Shown here: in pieces, positions 8,403 to 15,999 of the stretch
Layout of the letters: each line of letters starts with the position of its first letter
Position numbering within the stretch: position 1 is the first letter of the stretch
Origin: Flavobacteriaceae bacterium
GTDB taxonomy: Bacteria > Bacteroidota > Bacteroidia > Flavobacteriales > Flavobacteriaceae
DNA length: 22,645 nt
Direction of reading: 5' to 3'
Assembly: GCA_016780435.1 (NCBI GenBank)
Contig: JADHLU010000001.1
Location: forward strand, 1 to 22,645
Made by a program: the position numbers and the translations under genes
Notes under the pieces: model-generated
Told to the model about the DNA's origin: nothing
Databases searched by the model: none
What the model saw: the letters and a program-made list of their open reading frames with translations, nothing else

Positions 8403-8961
8403 ATCCGATGAAAATCCCGCTCGTGTTTATATTTTCCTCACTAGGCTTAGAAAGGTCTTTAACCAGTCGCATGTGAAGGGCTGCCTTGCTTTTGCGCAGG
8501 TAAAAGTCAAAGCCAAAACCGGCTTCAACGTAATGCGCGACCAGATTCTTTGCAGTAGCACGTGCATCGTGTAATCGGTAGGCCGGATGGTAACCCCCCA
8601 AAATAAAAGGGTTTATGTTGCTTGCTCGATTCGAACTGTATTTCAAAAGAAGTGGAAGCTGAAGTTCAGTAAAAGACTGTAAATTCTTATTACTAGGTTC
8701 TTTTTCAAAAATGATTCCAGGTTCTAGCCTTAAATCTAAGCGTTCGGCCAAATTTCGCTCAACGGTAAATCGAATATTCAAGCCCTCAGGTAAGTCTTGT
8801 GTAATATCAAATTGATTAAACCCAAACAACACCCCAAAATTCCACAGCTCTTCATCAGATCCGCTGAGGTTTAGCGAGGGTCTGAACTTCTTTTGGGCCT
8901 GCAGGCTAAGGCCACTAAAAAGCGCTAAAAAGATCAGTACGTAAAGCTTATTTTGTCGCAT
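8359..8961 (-). CDS. porT: PorT-family outer-membrane beta-barrel protein (type IX secretion)
   Basis: PorT is needed for type IX secretion, gliding and secretion of C-terminally tagged proteins in Bacteroidota; it is an outer-membrane barrel whose exact role is unclear. The 200-residue product has a signal peptide (1-22, ending LSLQA before QKKF) and alternating beta-strand pattern, with NFGVLFGFNQFDI near the mature N-terminus and LRLEPGIIFEKEP as in the family. I start it at the ATG at 8961, directly before the signal peptide; a TTG at 8982 would add seven residues ahead of the signal. It overlaps the end of menG by 14 nt, implying translational coupling, and its last 44 nt are antisense to the SpoU methyltransferase gene. 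The menG-porT pairing matches flavobacterial gene order as I know it. Confidence 0.85.
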   Translation of the reverse strand: MRQNKLYVLIFLALFSGLSLQAQKKFRPSLNLSGSDEELWNFGVLFGFNQFDITQDLPEGLNIRFTVERNLAERLDLRLEPGIIFEKEPSNKNLQSFTELQLPLLLKYSSNRASNINPFILGGYHPAYRLHDARATAKNLVAHYVEAGFGFDFYLRKSKAALHMRLVKDLSKPSEENINTSGIFIGFSVETRDGWKLYRQ

Positions 8962-9670
8962 AGTATATACAGGCGGCTCCAAAGGTTTGTCGTTGGTAAT
9001 GAGCGGTGCTAAACCCCACTTTTTTTAAGATGGCCGTGAAGGATTCGTTATACGGAAAACTAGAGGCCGAGGCCACGAGGTAACTGTAGGCGCGCTTGTC
9101 GGTAGCAAAGAGTTTACTGATAAGCGGAAGCATAAGCCGCGTATGCATCAAGTACCCCAATTTAAATAGCGGGTTGGTAGGGACAGAGGTCTCCAAAACG
9201 GCTAGTGTTCCGCCGGGTTTAAGCACACGTTTGATTTCGAGTAGTCCGCGTTCTAAGTGCTCGAAATTACGAACGCCAAATGCTACGGTTACCGCATCAA
9301 AACGATTGTCTTCAAAGGCAATAGATTCGCTGTCTCCAAGAATCATATCTACCCGCTGCTCCAAATGGGCGGTTTTAATCTTTTCAGCGCCCACGGCGAG
9401 CATTCCGGCCGAAATGTCTAAACCAATCACCTGAGCTTGGGTTTCTTTGGCTATGGCTAGGGCTAAATCACCTGTTCCGGTAGCCACATCTAGCACGCTT
9501 TCAGGTGAAAGCGAAGCTACTTTTTCAATGAGTCTTTTTCGCCATCTGAGATCCACCCCAAAGGTGATCAAGCGGTTCATCTGGTCGTATTGGCCAGAAA
9601 TGCCGTTAAACATTTCAGAAACCTGCTTTTTCTTAGACTGGGTGGAGTCTTTATACGGAACTACCTGCAT
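8948..9670 (-). CDS. menG: Demethylmenaquinone methyltransferase (MenG/UbiE)
   Basis: Transfers a methyl group from S-adenosylmethionine to demethylmenaquinone, the last step of menaquinone synthesis. The 240-residue product has the class I SAM site LDVATGTGDLA (60-70), GLDIS (93-97), the UbiE signature FGVRNFE (131-137), VLKPGG (149-154) and YSYL (195-198). The ATG at 9670 gives MQVVPYKDST; the frame remains open another 38 codons into the aminotransferase gene, but that extension lies upstream of a perfect -7 element (9677-9684) and adds no family sequence. With no ubiquinone pathway expected in this phylum, the substrate is taken as menaquinone. It probably provides the quinone used by the Nqr pump encoded nearby. 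Cotranscribed with porT. Confidence 0.96.
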   Translation of the reverse strand: MQVVPYKDSTQSKKKQVSEMFNGISGQYDQMNRLITFGVDLRWRKRLIEKVASLSPESVLDVATGTGDLALAIAKETQAQVIGLDISAGMLAVGAEKIKTAHLEQRVDMILGDSESIAFEDNRFDAVTVAFGVRNFEHLERGLLEIKRVLKPGGTLAVLETSVPTNPLFKLGYLMHTRLMLPLISKLFATDKRAYSYLVASASSFPYNESFTAILKKVGFSTAHYQRQTFGAACIYYATK

Positions 9671-9676
9671 AGACTG

Positions 9677-9684
9677 CAAAGATA
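9677..9684 (-). promoter_or_regulatory. menG-porT promoter, -7 element TATCTTTG
   Basis: A perfect TAnnTTTG on the minus strand whose last base is only 6 nt before the menG ATG. The expected start of transcription is therefore at or next to the start codon. A near-match to the -33 element (TTAG, 9706-9709) is 21 nt upstream. Confidence 0.6.
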
Positions 9685-9705
9685 CAATCCGTTTTCTAAG
9701 GGACC

Positions 9706-10896
9706 CTAAGAGACCGCTTCTGCGATGCGTTTTATGGCTTCGGTGAGCGTTTCTTCTGAGGCCGCGTAGGAGATGCGAATGCAATTCTCATCACCAAAGG
9801 CTTCACCTGTGACGGTGGCCACCTGTGCGTGTTCGAGCAAAAACAAAGCAAAATCTGATGCGTTATTGATGCGCACCCCTTTTAGAGTTTTGCCGAAGTA
9901 GTGCGATATGTCTGGGAAAACATAGAAAGCCCCTTCGGGTACGTTCACTTTAAACCCCTCTATTTGACCGAGTAGCTTAAGCACGAGATCACGGCGATTT
10001 TTAAACGCATCTACCATGTATTGAATGCGTTCTACTGGAGCCATAAGGGCCTCTATTACTGCGCGCTGGGCAATAGAATTTGCACCGCTGGTTACCTGTC
10101 CTTGCAGTTTGGTACAGGCCTTAGCGATCCATTCAGGGCCTCCAATATATCCAATACGCCATCCGGTCATGGCAAAGGCCTTGGATACGCCGTTTACCGT
10201 TACCGTTCTGTCGTACATGCCATCAATACTGGCTATGCTACAATGTCCGTTGTTGGAGAAATTGATATGCTCGTAGATCTCGTCAGAGACCACAATGATT
10301 TGCGGATGATCCTTGAGCACCGCTGCAATGGCCTCTAGCTCACTCTTGTGGTAAAACGAACCGCTGGGGTTGCATGGAGAGCTAAACCAGAGCATCTTCG
10401 TCTTGGGCGTAATGGCCTGAGCCAACTGGTCGGCCGTCATCTTAAAATCGGCCTCGATTGTAGTCGAAACCTCTACAGGGACACCCTCTGCGAGTTTTAC
10501 TATATCGCGATAAGAGACCCAATAGGGAGCCGGAAGTATCACTTCGTCTCCCGGATTCAGTACAGCCATGGCTACGTTGTACAGTGACTGTTTAGCTCCC
10601 GTCGAAACCACAATCTGACTGGGTGCATAGCTCAAGCCGTTGTCTCTTTTAAACTTGTGTGCAATCGCCTCTTTAAGTTCGGCATATCCGTCTACCGCAG
10701 TGTAGCTGCTGTAATTTTCGTCAATAGCCTTCTTGGCGGCCTCCTTAATGAAATCTGGAATGTTAAAGTCGGGCTCTCCTAAACTTAGGCCAATGATATC
10801 TATTCCTTGTGTTTTAAGTTCTCTTGCTTTGGCGGCCATGGCTAGGGTGGCCGAGGTCTCCATGCTTTGAATGCGTGACGAAACGTTTGATGACAT
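9706..10896 (-). CDS. PLP-dependent class I aminotransferase (aspartate aminotransferase-like)
   Basis: A fold-type I aminotransferase that probably interconverts aspartate and 2-oxoglutarate with oxaloacetate and glutamate. In 396 residues it shows the PLP lysine K239 in VNGVSKAFAMTGWRIGY, D205 and Y208 in VSDEIYEHI (cofactor ring contacts), the NPSG motif (176-179), PYW (124-126), and R374 in CIRISYA, which holds the substrate carboxylate. This is the Ib (Thermus/Bacillus AspB-like) subgroup. Related enzymes accept prephenate or aromatic substrates, so specificity is a family-based guess. The ATG at 10896 is secure; rsmG starts divergently 62 nt away. menG follows 35 nt downstream with its own promoter. 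Confidence 0.92.
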   Translation of the reverse strand: MSSNVSSRIQSMETSATLAMAAKARELKTQGIDIIGLSLGEPDFNIPDFIKEAAKKAIDENYSSYTAVDGYAELKEAIAHKFKRDNGLSYAPSQIVVSTGAKQSLYNVAMAVLNPGDEVILPAPYWVSYRDIVKLAEGVPVEVSTTIEADFKMTADQLAQAITPKTKMLWFSSPCNPSGSFYHKSELEAIAAVLKDHPQIIVVSDEIYEHINFSNNGHCSIASIDGMYDRTVTVNGVSKAFAMTGWRIGYIGGPEWIAKACTKLQGQVTSGANSIAQRAVIEALMAPVERIQYMVDAFKNRRDLVLKLLGQIEGFKVNVPEGAFYVFPDISHYFGKTLKGVRINNASDFALFLLEHAQVATVTGEAFGDENCIRISYAASEETLTEAIKRIAEAVS

Positions 10897-10915
10897 GATT
10901 TTTAAATAAAGCGTG

Positions 10916-10944
10916 TTTGAACTGCAATGTTAATGATAATTTTG
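10916..10944 (+). promoter_or_regulatory. rsmG promoter with -33 TTTG and -7 TAATTTTG
   Basis: TTTG at 10916-10919 and TAATTTTG at 10937-10944 are separated by 17 nt, within the 17-23 nt spacing known for Bacteroidota promoters. The -7 element ends 14 nt before the ATG, so the leader would be about 8 nt. This is the best two-part promoter in the window. Confidence 0.72.
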
Positions 10945-10958
10945 TGTTTTGAAGCGCC

Positions 10959-11600
10959 ATGAACCACAGCCTTATATATCAGTATTTTCCCGAATTGTCA
11001 GATCTGCAACAAAATCAGATCGAGCGGCTAGCGTTGCTTTACAGCGACTGGAATGAAAAGATTAACGTGGTCTCTCGCAAAGACGTTGAGGAGTTGTACG
11101 AGCGTCACGTGTTACACTCCATGAGCATAGCATTGTACACCGAATTCTTACCTGGCTCATCTGTGGTCGACGTAGGAACGGGCGGAGGTTTTCCGGGCAT
11201 TCCGCTAGCCATCTTGTTTCCCGAGGTACAGTTTACACTAGTAGATTCGATCGGAAAAAAATTAAAGGTGGTCAATGAGGTAGTAGAGGCCTTGTCTTTA
11301 AAAAATGTGCGCACCATAAACGATCGCATAGAACAGGTCCCAGAGACATTCGATTTTGTAGTGAGCCGCGCGGTGGCCGCCATGCCCACCTTTGTACATT
11401 GGGTGAGTCAACGCGTTAAGCCAGAAAGCAAACATGCCCATGCCAATGGAATTTGGTACCTCAAAGGGGGCGATTTGGCCGAGGAGTTGGCTCCGTACCA
11501 AAAAAAGGTAAAGGTGTACCCGCTGCACGAGCGCATTCCTTTACCTTTTTTCGAAACGAAAAAATTGGTCTATCTACCGATTCAACCTAAAAAAGGATAG
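10959..11600 (+). CDS. rsmG: 16S rRNA (guanine-N7) methyltransferase RsmG
   Basis: Methylates N7 of G527 (E. coli numbering) in the 530 loop of 16S rRNA; loss gives low-level streptomycin resistance in known bacteria. The 213-residue protein has the GidB/RsmG pattern: WNEKINVVSRKD near the start, HVLHSMS (50-56), the SAM site VVDVGTGGGFPGIPLAI (69-85), and the SRAVA stretch (136-140). The ATG at 10959 directly follows a strong promoter. Its last 19 nt overlap the 3' end of pruA on the other strand. It lies divergent from the aminotransferase gene; no functional link between the neighbours is evident. Confidence 0.96.
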   Translation: MNHSLIYQYFPELSDLQQNQIERLALLYSDWNEKINVVSRKDVEELYERHVLHSMSIALYTEFLPGSSVVDVGTGGGFPGIPLAILFPEVQFTLVDSIGKKLKVVNEVVEALSLKNVRTINDRIEQVPETFDFVVSRAVAAMPTFVHWVSQRVKPESKHAHANGIWYLKGGDLAEELAPYQKKVKVYPLHERIPLPFFETKKLVYLPIQPKKG

Positions 11601-13210
11601 CGGTAGTCTTTAGGGGTCACAAAGGTCTCCTTTATTAGTCTTGGAGACACCCAGCGCATGAGGTTCATGGCTGATCCGGCCTTGTCATTGGTGCCTGAAG
11701 CTCTCGCTCCGCCAAAAGGCTGTTGCCCCACCACCGCACCAGTGGGTTTGTCGTTGATATAAAAGTTTCCGGCGGCATTTTTGAGCTGCTCTAGCGCCTG
11801 ATTTAGCGCATAGCGGTCTTTAGAGAAAACGGCTCCGGTTAATGCGTAGATTGAGGTTTGATCTACTAGCTTAAGGGTCTCTTCCCAAGCATGGTCTGGG
11901 TAGATATAGACGGTCACTATAGGCCCGAATAATTCTGTTTCTATGGTGTAGTAGTTGGGGTTGGTAGTTACCACTACCGTTGGCTCTATAAAGTAGCCTT
12001 CAGACTTGTCGTAGTTTCCTCCGGCCACAATCGTAGCGTCACTATCGGCCTTTACGCGATCTATAACCGCTGCTAGCTTATCAAATGCACCTTCGTGAAT
12101 AACGGCGGTTACAAATTTGCTCATGTCTTCAGGAGATCCCGGGTTGCCAATGTGCTTTAAGTCTTCTTTGACGAAACCTAAAATTTCTTGAGCACTAGAC
12201 TCGGGCAGATACACTCTTGAGGCCGCGCTGCATTTCTGACCCTGAAATTCAAATGCACCTCTGACGATGGCGGTTGACACTTCTTTTGGGTGGGCTGAAG
12301 GGTGGGCGACAATAAAGTCTTTTCCGCCGGTTTCTCCAACGATACGCGGATAGGTCTTGTAGTGGCCAATGCGTTCACCTATTTGTTTCCATAGCGATTG
12401 AAAAACGAAAGTAGACCCCGTGAAGTGCAACCCGGCAAAATCAGGAGAGTCTAATACCGCTGCGGTAATCATCTGAGGGTCTCCGGTGATGAAATTAATG
12501 ACGCCATCGGGCAGTCCGGCCTCTTCGAAAATCTCCATGATTACGCGCGCAGAGTACACCTGTGCATCGCTAGGTTTCCAGACCACAGTATTTCCCATAA
12601 GGGCAGGGGCTGCAGGAAGGTTTCCGGCAATAGCGGTAAAGTTAAAGGGGGTAATGGCGTAAACAAATCCTTCGAGTGGACGGTACTCTAGGCGGTTCCA
12701 AATGCCTTCAGAAGACTCGGGTTGATCGCTGTAAATTCGCGTGGCAAATTCGGCGTTAAAACGCAAAAAATCAGCGAATTCGCAAGCCGCATCTATCTCG
12801 GCTTGGTGAATGGTTTTCGATTGAGCGAGCATGGTTGCCGCGTTGATTCGGGCGCGATAGGGTCCGGCTATAAGATCTGCTGCCTTTAGAAAAATGGCAG
12901 CGCGCTGCTCCCAGGCAAGTGAAGCCCATTGGGCCTTGGCCTCTAGAGCTGATTTTATAGCCAATTGAGCGTGCTCTTTGGTGGCCTCGTAATAGTGGCC
13001 AATAATATGCTTGTGTTGGTGAGGGGGGCTCAGCGGTTTTTTGGATGCTGAGCGGATGCGCTGTCCTCCAATAATCATCGGAATATCGGCAACCTCTTGG
13101 TATTGCGATCGGTATGAGGCCAATGCGTTTTCGCGTTCAACGCTGCCAGGAGCGTAAGATAAAACGGGTTCGTTAACGGCCTGCGGTACTTCGAAAAAAG
13201 CGTTACTCAT
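11582..13210 (-). CDS. pruA: Delta-1-pyrroline-5-carboxylate dehydrogenase
   Basis: Oxidises glutamate semialdehyde (from P5C) to glutamate with NAD+, the second step of proline breakdown. The 542-residue aldehyde dehydrogenase has the general base E293 in VGETGGKDF, the nucleophile C327 in GQKCSAASRVY, the FTGST dinucleotide loop (263-267), ELFGPIV (426-432) and QQPFGGARASGTNDK (496-510). Length and motifs match the stand-alone, eukaryote-like P5C dehydrogenase group common in Bacteroidota, not the fused PutA. No proline dehydrogenase gene is in the window. The ATG at 13210 is preceded by a perfect -7 element (13236-13243). It overlaps rsmG by 19 nt tail-to-tail. Confidence 0.95.
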   Translation of the reverse strand: MSNAFFEVPQAVNEPVLSYAPGSVERENALASYRSQYQEVADIPMIIGGQRIRSASKKPLSPPHQHKHIIGHYYEATKEHAQLAIKSALEAKAQWASLAWEQRAAIFLKAADLIAGPYRARINAATMLAQSKTIHQAEIDAACEFADFLRFNAEFATRIYSDQPESSEGIWNRLEYRPLEGFVYAITPFNFTAIAGNLPAAPALMGNTVVWKPSDAQVYSARVIMEIFEEAGLPDGVINFITGDPQMITAAVLDSPDFAGLHFTGSTFVFQSLWKQIGERIGHYKTYPRIVGETGGKDFIVAHPSAHPKEVSTAIVRGAFEFQGQKCSAASRVYLPESSAQEILGFVKEDLKHIGNPGSPEDMSKFVTAVIHEGAFDKLAAVIDRVKADSDATIVAGGNYDKSEGYFIEPTVVVTTNPNYYTIETELFGPIVTVYIYPDHAWEETLKLVDQTSIYALTGAVFSKDRYALNQALEQLKNAAGNFYINDKPTGAVVGQQPFGGARASGTNDKAGSAMNLMRWVSPRLIKETFVTPKDYRYPFLG

Positions 13211-13235
13211 AATTTTAAATATTGAAAGTTTTCAG

Positions 13236-13243
13236 CTGTTTTT
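13236..13243 (-). promoter_or_regulatory. pruA promoter, -7 element TACCTTTG
   Basis: A perfect TAnnTTTG on the minus strand, 25 nt before the pruA ATG. No TTTG is visible at the standard -33 spacing; the nearest, at 13281-13284, is too far away. Confidence 0.5.
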
Positions 13244-13303
13244 CACAAAGGTAAGAATTGTTTTACGCCTTGTTTTTTAACAAAGAAAATCTTCGAAACT
13301 GGC

Positions 13304-13335
13304 TTGCTCCAAGTAGTCTTTTCGATGTATTTTTG
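13304..13335 (+). promoter_or_regulatory. nqr operon promoter with -33 TTG and -7 TATTTTTG
   Basis: TATTTTTG (13328-13335) is a perfect TAnnTTTG; TTG at 13304-13306 lies 21 nt upstream, a permitted -33 spacing. The -7 element ends 28 nt before the nqrA ATG, giving a leader of roughly 20 nt. The 153-nt gap to pruA holds this and the oppositely directed pruA element. Confidence 0.65.
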
Positions 13336-13363
13336 CACACAACATTCCTAAGGCTAATTGCTC

Positions 13364-14716
13364 ATGTCTCAAGACATTCGAATTAAGAAGGGTTTAGATC
13401 TGAATCTGGTCGGAGTCGCCGAACAAACCTTTCACAAAGAAGTAGCTTCTGCAACATTCGGTTTTTACCTCGATGACTTTCACACTCTAACCCCTAAGCT
13501 TCATTTAAAAGAAGGAGCAGAAGTAAAGGCTGGAGAGCCTCTTTTTTACGATAAAAACAATCCCGATATCCAGTTTGTATCGCCGGTTAGCGGTGAGTTG
13601 GTCACTATAGAGCGCGGAGAGCGCAGAAAGATACTTTCTGTTCGCCTTTTGGCCGATAAGGAACAAGAATACCTGAAGCACCCGAAACTATCGCTGAACG
13701 AGGCCAGTCGCGAAGAGCTATTGAAGTATTTGTTAGCCACCGGATTGTGGCCCTTTATCAAACAGCGCCCGTTTGATCTCATTGCAGATCCAAAGCAAAC
13801 GCCCAAAGCGATTTTCGTTTCCGGACTTAACACAGGCCCACTTAACACCGACCTTGATTTTGTACTTAAGGGCAGTGAAGACAAGCTTCAAGCAGCCCTT
13901 TCAGCACTCAATAAACTCACGCCTGGCGCTGTTCATGTTACCGTAGCTTCCAAAAAGAATTCTGTTTTCTCTACGCTCGAAGACATTGAGTTGCACCAGA
14001 TCAATCAATTGCACCCTGCAGGTTTAGTAGGTACCCAAATCGCTCACATCGATCCGATCAATAAGGGAGAAGTAGTTTGGGTCGTAGGCGCTCAAGATCT
14101 AGTTATTATGGGCGAATTACTGTTAACCGGCCAGTTTAATGCCACGCGCTCTATCGCCGTTGCTGGTTCTCGTATAACTAGCCCGAAGTACATCAAGACC
14201 AAAATCGGTGCTGAATTAGGGCCGATCATAGAGGCAATGGGTGTTCAAGAGGGCGACAATCGATTCATCGCAGGTGATGTGCTGACAGGCGCGCAAGTAA
14301 AGCCTGACGAGCATTTACGGTATTACGCCACCCAGCTCACCGTGATCCCCGAGGGTAACGATTATGAGTTTTTCGGCTGGAACAAGCCGGTTTTCGATAA
14401 GGTTTCTCCAACAAGGGCTCTCACCTTTTCATGGCTGAGCAAAAACAAGGCCTACGATTTAGACACCAATACTAATGGTGAACACCGTGCCTTTGTGGTA
14501 ACTGGAAGTTACGAGGAGGTTTTTCCGTTAGACATTTACCCCATGCAATTGCTCAAGGCGTGTATGGTTAAAGATTTAGACGAGATGGAGCAATTAGGTC
14601 TCTATGAAGTGGCCCCAGAAGACTTCTCTCTCACCGAGTTTATTTGTATTTCTAAACAATCTCATCAGGCCATCATTCGAGAAGGCCTAGATGTACTGAA
14701 ACAAGAATTAGGTTAA
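13364..14716 (+). CDS. nqrA: Na+-translocating NADH:quinone reductase subunit A
   Basis: NqrA is the cytoplasmic-side peripheral subunit of the six-subunit Na+ pump; it has been linked to quinone binding and carries no redox cofactor. The 450-residue protein starts MSQDIRIKKGLDLNL, with an RnfC-like N-terminal fold (LKEGAEVKAGEPLFYDK), the conserved GLWPFIKQRPFD stretch (about 126-137), HPAGLVGTQIAHI, VVGAQDLV and the C-terminal VFPLDIYPMQLLKA. I use the ATG at 13364; a TTG two codons earlier is possible but unsupported. First gene of the operon; nqrB begins 9 nt after its stop. Confidence 0.97.
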   Translation: MSQDIRIKKGLDLNLVGVAEQTFHKEVASATFGFYLDDFHTLTPKLHLKEGAEVKAGEPLFYDKNNPDIQFVSPVSGELVTIERGERRKILSVRLLADKEQEYLKHPKLSLNEASREELLKYLLATGLWPFIKQRPFDLIADPKQTPKAIFVSGLNTGPLNTDLDFVLKGSEDKLQAALSALNKLTPGAVHVTVASKKNSVFSTLEDIELHQINQLHPAGLVGTQIAHIDPINKGEVVWVVGAQDLVIMGELLLTGQFNATRSIAVAGSRITSPKYIKTKIGAELGPIIEAMGVQEGDNRFIAGDVLTGAQVKPDEHLRYYATQLTVIPEGNDYEFFGWNKPVFDKVSPTRALTFSWLSKNKAYDLDTNTNGEHRAFVVTGSYEEVFPLDIYPMQLLKACMVKDLDEMEQLGLYEVAPEDFSLTEFICISKQSHQAIIREGLDVLKQELG

Positions 14717-14725
14717 TTCGCAGCT

Positions 14726-15982
14726 ATGAAACAGAAATTGCATGAAATCAAAGAGCGCGTAAAGGACAAAAAATGGGCTCCCGCGTTCAACGCTATTCAC
14801 ACCTTTTTGTATACCCCAAACGAGGTAACTCATAAGGGCGGAACGCATGTAAAGGCGGCCGATGATCTGAAGCGAACCATGAATACCGTGATTCTGTCGT
14901 TGGTTCCGTGTTTGCTCTTTGGGATTTTCAATGCGGGCTATCAGCATTTTTCTGCCATTGAAGGATTTCCTCAAGACTTTTCAATTTTTGAACACTTTAT
15001 CAATTGGAGGAACCTAGTGGTCGGATTGACTACTGTGCTACCCTTACTCATCGTTTCTTACGGTGTAGGTCTGGCTATTGAGTTCGTCTTTGCCGTGATC
15101 AAGGGCCACGAGGTTGAAGAAGGATACCTGGTAACGGGTATGTTGGTGCCCCTTATTGTGCCAGTAGACACGCCGCTTTGGATGTTGGCTATTGCCGTTG
15201 CATTTGGCGTGGTTATCGGAAAAGAGGTTTTCGGAGGAACCGGAATGAACATATTGAACCCTGCACTTACCATTAGAGCCTTTTTGTTCTTTGCTTATCC
15301 GACATGGATGAGTGGCGACAAGGTTTGGGTTCACGGTGCGGTTGACGGAGTGACCAAGGCGAACGCCACAGATGCCATTTCGGGTGAGACCATTTTGGGG
15401 TATTTGGCCCAGAATAAAACCGATGAAATGACCTACTCGTTGAGTGAGATGTTTTACGGTTTTATCCCGGGATCGGTCGGTGAGACTTCTACCTTTCTCA
15501 TTTTATTGGGCGGATTATTTTTGGTTTTCACCAAAATCGCCAGCTGGCGCATTATGTTGAGTGCCGTATTGGGCGCTTTGGCTATGGGTCTTATGTTTAA
15601 CGCAGTGGTTGATTTCGGGTGGATACAATCGTATTCGAAATTCTACAGCCTTATGGCCTTTGATTTCTGGAAACACCTTATCGTGGGCGGCTTGGCCTTC
15701 GGAATTGTCTATATGGCCACCGATCCTGTGACTAGCTCACAAACCAACCGCGGAAAATGGATATACGGTTTTCTGATTGGTTTTATATCGGTAATGATCC
15801 GTGTGTTTAATCCCGGTTATCCAGAAGGTGTTTTCTTGGCCATTTTATTGATGAATGTTTTTGCACCTACCATTGACCACTACGTGGTTCAGGCCAATGT
15901 GAAGCGCAGATTAAAGCGCGCTCAGCATGCGAAGATTTATCCGGCGAATGAGCCCGTTACCCTTGAAACACAAACCGTTTAA
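14726..15982 (+). CDS. nqrB: Na+-translocating NADH:quinone reductase subunit B
   Basis: The large membrane subunit of Nqr: it carries a covalent FMN and riboflavin and holds the Na+ path. The 418-residue product has an amphipathic N-terminus, then about ten hydrophobic segments (first near 52-70, last near 365-385), with the conserved GKEVFGGTGMNILNPAL (165-181) and MATDPVTSSQTNRGKW (330-345). FMN is attached by ApbE through a phosphoester to a threonine in a D-x-x-S/T-G-A-T/S motif; the matching site here is DAISGETIL with T222, where Glu replaces the usual Ala just before the threonine. The ATG at 14726 is clear. nqrC follows after 17 nt. Confidence 0.97.
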   Translation: MKQKLHEIKERVKDKKWAPAFNAIHTFLYTPNEVTHKGGTHVKAADDLKRTMNTVILSLVPCLLFGIFNAGYQHFSAIEGFPQDFSIFEHFINWRNLVVGLTTVLPLLIVSYGVGLAIEFVFAVIKGHEVEEGYLVTGMLVPLIVPVDTPLWMLAIAVAFGVVIGKEVFGGTGMNILNPALTIRAFLFFAYPTWMSGDKVWVHGAVDGVTKANATDAISGETILGYLAQNKTDEMTYSLSEMFYGFIPGSVGETSTFLILLGGLFLVFTKIASWRIMLSAVLGALAMGLMFNAVVDFGWIQSYSKFYSLMAFDFWKHLIVGGLAFGIVYMATDPVTSSQTNRGKWIYGFLIGFISVMIRVFNPGYPEGVFLAILLMNVFAPTIDHYVVQANVKRRLKRAQHAKIYPANEPVTLETQTV

Positions 15983-15999
15983 TTTAAGCGCTCAGCGAA

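Noticed and set aside
8962..8982. TTG start extending porT
   Set aside because: It adds seven residues in front of a good signal peptide that begins at the ATG at 8961.
9671..9784. N-terminal 38-codon extension of menG
   Set aside because: It overlaps the aminotransferase 3' end, is rich in Arg/His with no family match, and lies upstream of the menG -7 element.
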